A stretch of 64,000 nt of DNA from Sipunculus nudus (Eukaryota; Annelida; Sipuncula; Golfingiida; Sipunculidae). The stretch lies in the NCBI GenBank assembly GCA_026874595.1, contig CM049307.1, forward strand, positions 57,786,870-57,850,869. The letters are read 5' to 3'. Position 1 is the stretch's first letter. Every line of letters begins with the position of its first letter. The translations under genes were made by a program, and so were the position numbers. The notes beneath the pieces were generated by a model, which did no database searches, was not told the origin of the DNA, and saw nothing but the letters and a program-made list of their open reading frames with translations. Positions 58,743 through 64,000 of the stretch are shown in pieces.

Positions 58743-59805
58743 AACAGAAATATTTAGAACAAAACATTTTAGTCAAAATTTTTTCAAGTATCTCGAATAT
58801 AAAATTTATTTAATTTCTGGCAGACGACACCAATAATCATTTTATAAAATTAAATTCGCTTTTCAAACTTCGTCTATACGGTGTGAAATATGTTTTCCGG
58901 GCACCCCCTTTTTATAGTCAGCAGCTGGCAACTATATAGTTTGATTGTCGTGTTTGTCCATCGACTTCATTACACATGCCTGAAGGCAAAGTCTTCAAAC
59001 TTGGTCAAATTGTTATGCATGCCGAGGAAAGAACGCTTTATTGTTTGCTATAAAACCACGGCCACTAGGGGGCACTGCAGCTCGAAAATAATTATGGCTT
59101 TTTTTTTGCAATATCTCAATTACTCAAACAATATCACACCCTTGAAAGCTGCATCTGAAACAAGGATTCAAAGGCTTTGTTTCTGTCGACACGAAACCTC
59201 TCTATGCAGTAACCATGGTTACCTAATTTTGGGTAATTGGTTTCAAGATTCCAAATATCGGGCCCTGTTTTTCTATCTCAGTCACATTTGAAGCTAGAGA
59301 GGTCTAGTTTTCTGCCTAGATTGATTTGACAAGTTTTCATAGACACAGTTAAAAGTCTCGTAAAATCTCTTTATGTCGGCGTCAAACAAAAATATGCGAT
59401 ATTTGAAAGAAACGCTATACCACGGTCACGTTTTAAGCAAGGGAGGTCAAGCTTTCTGCACATGGGCGGCATTTGTTAAGCTTTCAGTGACTCATGAGCA
59501 TTTCGCGCCAAACTGCACGTCATCTTCTGTCAGAAAAGAATATATGAAATTTAACGGACATGCCGTTAATTAGGTGAAGGTGTCACCCAAACAGGTTTAG
59601 TTTACTTATTTTGTTTGCCTTTTATAAGTTATCATTTTTTAAGCATGCCAAAGATCGCCCATTTGACCAGAAATAAGAATGCTTTTGCATCGTATACAGC
59701 TTACTGGTGGACAGGTCTGGGACATGATCACATCGTGCTGATTTGTCAAAAATAAATTAATTGCATGCTGTATTAATTAACCCAAAATGACACTTGGTTT
59801 CTTCG
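58743..59805. other. Unique-looking stretch with open frame of unknown nature
   Basis: A plus-strand open frame at 58890-59291 (133 codons) has no recognised domain and no supported splice context, so I do not call it a gene. The stretch contains the CTCF-like site at 59062. Confidence 0.35.
59062..59076 (+). promoter_or_regulatory. Perfect match to CTCF core consensus
   Basis: CCACTAGGGGGCACT fits CCASYAGRKGGCRSY at all 15 positions. Bilaterians including molluscs generally encode CTCF, but its binding motif in molluscs is assumed here to resemble the vertebrate one. Confidence 0.35.
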
Positions 59806-60172
59806 CTGTGGTTGCCTTTTTGTTCGCGAGAGTTTAAATTTGGCGATATTCGCGAAAAGGGAATTATCGGGAAAATAAAACCTTTGTGAACAAGATGTCC
59901 CATCGTCGAAGGGTAATTTTAAAAATAGAAGGTTGACATTTTGAATAAAAATAAATTTTGTTTGTTCAAAGACTGATTATTTTAATAAAAAAAAAATTCC
60001 GTTTGTCTGCCATTTTCAAACAATATTGTTGTTTAGTTTTTAGTTAAGTTTAGACTTTGTGCACTTTATATTTTATACAATTATTATACATATTAATGTA
60101 TTGTGGAGTCGCAAAAATGGAACTTCGCTAAAGACTGGAAAAAAACCCCAACATATATGAAGCCAACCACAG
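59806..60172 (+). mobile_element. MITE copy C (CTGTGGTTG family), complete
   Basis: A 367-bp element with ends CTGTGGTTGCC and (inverted) CTGTGGTTGGC, followed on the right by TA. The interior has TTCGCGAGAGTTTAAATTTG and GTCCCATCGTCGAAGG. No coding capacity. Terminal repeats and TA context are compatible with Tc1/mariner mobilisation. Confidence 0.7.
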
Positions 60173-60409
60173 TATGTACAGTTCTCGTTGCCGAAAACAA
60201 CGTATTGAAAACGTATCGTTAATGAATGGACAAGTATGGAAGAGTTTGGTATAAAACACAATGTTTATTCACCTTATAATTGTAATGGGCAAATTAGATA
60301 TAGGATCTGCATGCGTAAAAATATAATAACAGACAATTCGCCATGACCTTGACTAGTGCCAGGATTGAGGGAAGGGAGGGGGCCGAAATATTTGACAAAG
60401 GCAAATGTG

Positions 60410-60460
<51 letters not shown>

Positions 60461-63400
60461 TCGGTCCCGTTGAATTGAATATCGTATTTGTTAACTGATT
60501 ACATTAATTGAAGCGGGCTATTCAAGTAAACGGGGTGTTAATCTTCAAGGTTGCAGCCGTCACTAAATATATTACTATGAATTGTGTGTGTTTCTCGTAT
60601 TATTCAGATGGTTCTGGATTATCTGTTTTGGAATTTTTTATTTAATGATGTTTCAATTCATTACTTTATATTTTATTTATTTATAATTTCTACACCACCT
60701 ACGGAAAAAAAAATAAAGTAAATTCACCTTTTTGCATTTTTTATTGATAAAAAACGATTACAGTGCCAATGGTTGACAGCCAATCAGGTGAATATATCAG
60801 TTGATGTCAAAGGTTTAATACGATTTTGATTTATCATAGAACATTTTATTTATTAAAACAACAGAAATAGAGAATTACTGTGCAGTCACCTGTTCGTGTA
60901 TGTTATCACGAAAAAGCGATGCTGCAAAATGGCTGACCGCTTAACGATCACATGAATGGGTCAAAGGACACGAAGTTTAGCAAGATCCCTAGAATATTTT
61001 AATTTTTATTACACGTATCGTCTTCTTTTTTTTTAATTAAAACGGTTACTTTCTGCAAGTTTACCTGTTTGTGTGTGGTCTTATAAAAAACGACCTCAAA
61101 ATAATTCCACACAACATGTTATTGTTTAATACCATTAGAAATATCAGTTGTACAAGATAGATAATTAAAAAAATAAGAATCCATGGGTAACGGCGCTCAG
61201 CAGATTTTTGTGAAATTTCAGCAAATACAAAATATAACAGGAATATGCATGGAAATCAAAACCTAGATATATGATTGCCAAACTAATACTGTGACATGAC
61301 TGCCAATGAAAAACCAGTATAAGTTTTTTAAATACCGTGTTGCATATGAAATATTTACTAATAGACTCATTTGGATTAAAAGGACTGATAACCTTATAAT
61401 ACTTTCTGCTGAGGCAGGAAAAGTTTATATTAAACTCCTTTTTAGCATGTCCATTCTTGGCAGGAGAATAACAATTTATTTAATGAATAAATGTTATCAT
61501 TTTTAATTTTTTTCAAAATTACAAATATGACAAATTTGCAAAAACAAATCTGCAAATATAAGTTAATTTAGAACTTTAACTGCAGTATATATATTTTTCC
61601 TTGATTTGGTCATGTCAAATTGTGCATACACTTTTATTTTAATATTATTTTAAATAAAAAATATTTGATCTAAATTTAAAAGAAATTGATTCGATGAGAT
61701 AAAAAAAAACAAAAATGGCACTTTTTAGATTTGTCGGTGGTTCACTCTTCTAAAAAAAGCTTTTTTTTTATTGATCAAAACAATTCAGTCAAATAGATTA
61801 AAAATACTCTTTTCAAATCAGGTATAAACACTGTTGGTTGGATCAGGAACAAATAACATTATGCTAAATATTATATCAACTATTATTATATACTAACATA
61901 AATAGTAAGAAAGAAAGCAAACTGTTTAACTGTTCTGAAGCAAGGAGTTCCTCTCAACATGCACATACACTCTTTTATAGCAAAAAAAATTGATTATACG
62001 TATTCTGCTCCCTATAGTGTGCGGGTTGTTGCTGTTTATACAATCAACGTAAACAGAAAAATACGTGCTCTTCATGCCAACACAAACCGCATCTTAATTT
62101 GCAATGATCAACCCAGCGGCTTTAATCAGTTTACTATCTGGACACCAGATGTCGCCAAGTGTCTCTGCGAATCAAAGTCCCAAAGTCGGCGTCAACATTT
62201 TATTTGAGAGAGACCTATAAGTTAATGAGTGATATTTGTTTTTTTTTTTCAATGTTTGTAAAGAAGATTGGATGTTTCAATAGTGTCATTGGATAAATGA
62301 TTAACCATTTCCTGCTGCAAAAAATTTATAAAATGCAGTTTTCTTCCAATGGAGGTTACATGTCATACGCAATGCGTAGATTTTTCAGAACAGCCCTTTT
62401 TATCATCTAATTTTTCTTCACGGCAGTCGTATCTATTGTGTCTTCTACCATGTTCGTAAACTGCATGTTACTGATTATTTTGCTCTTTTACTAGGTTATC
62501 CTGTTTTCTAGGCAAACTGCAAAAAAAATATATATAATAGAAATAAGTTATAAGTATTTTAATGACAGATCTAATGTGCAGATTAGACCTTCTTCAAATG
62601 AGGTTAGATTTTATTGCTTATAGCCCAGGTGCAGTGGGAGTTATTCCTTCTTTCAGAACATGAGTTTGGCTCCAGGGGAAGAAATGTGCGATCTTATTTC
62701 AAACAAAAGATACCGATACCCAACTTATATTACTGAGGTAAAATAGGTTTAGTTGCTGAAAACAGGATTACAAATAATACTGACCAGGTTTGCTATGTGT
62801 TATAGATAGGGTCACATAAAAAATTAAACTTAGACAATCTGCATTAATTTTACTAAAACCATGATGCCCCTCTAAGGCAACAGCCTATACCTTATTTCCG
62901 AAATTGACTTGTTTTGTAAGTCATGAAAGTTTTAACTAAAAGGAATATAGCAAAATGCTAACCTTGTCTCGAAACGATATTAACGTTTTTAAACTTTACC
63001 TTTCACTTACAAAAGCGTTATCATTCTGTGAAATTTTCGAAGAATTAGTGGGTTAAATAGAGAAAAATGTATTAGGGACTGTTTAAAGGAACTATTTTTT
63101 AACCGTTACTGCAATTGTTTATTATGTCAAAATGATCGAATGTGGGGTATATTGTGTCAAGTTAATTGAATTGTGAACAATATAAACCAAAAGACAGGCT
63201 AGAATGGGTTACCCCGCAAATAAACATTAAATAAACTAGAGGTATACCCACTATTCCAACTTACGACTTGCGACATACGGATTATAGTCTCTACGAAAAT
63301 ACAAGCCGCCACGAGCGGTTTTAATTTTTTTCGAATTCAGGGTTTGATGAAGAAACGAAAAACAACAGAAACGTACTCTGAGGGCAGTCTTTGGAGAGTA

Positions 63401-63754
63401 GAAGCTGGAGGAACGGACTTGAGTGACCGCGCCCTGATATGAATATTATAAATGGATTCTTCTTCAAAGTCAAAATGTACCCTTAGTGTTAACAAGAGTA
63501 ACAAGGCATCAACACAATTCATGGGCGAATCATTAAAAATCAATGTTCTACGACTACTACCATTACGCCTGCAAGTATCGACTTCCCGTTTTTTTCCTAA
63601 AATCAACCGAACCCTGATTCTGGCATGATTTTGTGTTTCAACAATTATACTTTGCGATTTTCTTTTATAAACTGCACGGTACACCTAAAACGAAACCAGT
63701 TTCATATTTTATAATATACTTTGCAATGTTTGGCTACTCTATACTTTGTTCTCC
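60173..63754. other. AT-rich non-coding stretch
   Basis: Holds an (AT)n run at about 60413-60458 and several A or T runs. Open frames at 61959-62207 and on the minus strand at 63337-63684 have no recognisable domain or splice support. Confidence 0.45.
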
Positions 63755-63935
63755 GCGGTGTCAGTGATGTGGTCGAGCCCAGACCATTCCAGTTCCAGTG
63801 CAAGTCCGAGTCCAGTCCCCACGAGCCAAAGTCCAATTAAGTCCGAGTCCTTGAAGTTCGAGTCCAAGTCCAGCTTCTTTGAGTCCCATCGAGCTTTGAG
63901 ATTTACCAAAAGTATTTTATTTAAGTTCACACATG
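63755..63935 (-). repeat. Partial GGACTC-rich repeat, copy 3
   Basis: A dense series of GAGTCC and AAGTCC words (for example CCGAGTCCAGTCCCC and TTCGAGTCCAAGTCCAGC), the reverse complement of the subterminal zones of copies 1 and 2. Only one end is present. The Ser-rich and Leu/Asp-rich open frames over it come from the repeat. Confidence 0.55.
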
Positions 63936-64000
63936 CCTTTTATACTCTAAGGTTTAATTACATAAAGCGTCCAATGCAGACCTAAAGCTTTCTTGTAATA

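Noticed and set aside
58890-59291. 133-codon plus-strand open frame
   Set aside because: No domain, no splice context and no similarity to anything else in the window. Length is within chance for this sequence.
63337-63684. 115-codon minus-strand open frame
   Set aside because: Basic, low-information composition with no recognised motif and no supporting context.

Overview
This is eukaryotic, AT-rich, repeat-dense DNA, most likely from a mollusc and plausibly a bivalve. The reasons are GT-AG spliced multi-exon genes, tRNA-derived SINEs, LINE, LTR, MITE and foldback elements, and long tandem-repeat elements that resemble the bivalve pearl/CvE type. The species is not identified. Only two gene families can be read with confidence, and most of the rest is mobile or simple-sequence DNA.

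Layout. Positions 1-6.4 kb are mostly non-coding, with two copies of a tRNA-derived SINE. From 6.4 to 28.2 kb lies a minus-strand cluster of C-type-lectin-like genes. Gene L1 (6.4-8.9 kb) has a frameshifted lectin domain. Gene L2 (22.5-24.8 kb) is intact by phase and predicts 355 aa. A decayed but colinear third copy, L3, lies at 17.2-20.9 kb. Further relic exons lie at 26.2-26.5 and 28.1 kb. A separate duplicated block of unknown nature sits beside the relics (17.5-18.7 and 26.5-27.7 kb). Inserted between the copies are a 3.4-kb tandem-repeat element (9.2-12.65 kb), a Gypsy-like pol fragment (15.0-15.4 kb) and a broken Tc1/mariner-type transposase fragment (25.5-25.8 kb).

From 28 to 42 kb are a possible solo LTR (32.5-33.3 kb), a second divergent tandem-repeat element (33.3-34.05 kb), a 3.3-kb foldback element with 1-kb inverted arms and 21-bp CGTACG arrays (34.87-38.15 kb), and an apparently perfect 624-bp tandem duplication (40.5-41.75 kb).

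From 42.5 to 51.65 kb on the plus strand is a seven-exon peroxisomal 2-hydroxyacid (glycolate) oxidase locus ending in a PTS1-like ARL. It carries several lesions: the active-site Tyr is replaced, the PTAMQ motif is altered, the exon 2 splice donor is lost with a MITE just beyond it, and an A6 run holds a frameshift. It is probably a pseudogene or an imperfect assembly of one. From 51.8 to 58.74 kb is a 6.9-kb inverted-repeat structure enclosing LINE, tandem-repeat and SINE debris. A perfect match to the vertebrate CTCF core lies at 59.06 kb, a third MITE copy at 59.8 kb, and a fragment of a GGACTC-rich repeat at the right end.

How the parts relate. The lectin-like genes are secreted-protein paralogues made by segmental duplication: signal exon, acidic Asp/Gln/Gly-rich linker exon, and two exons for one lectin-like domain. 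The oxidase would act in peroxisomes. No functional link between the two loci is visible.
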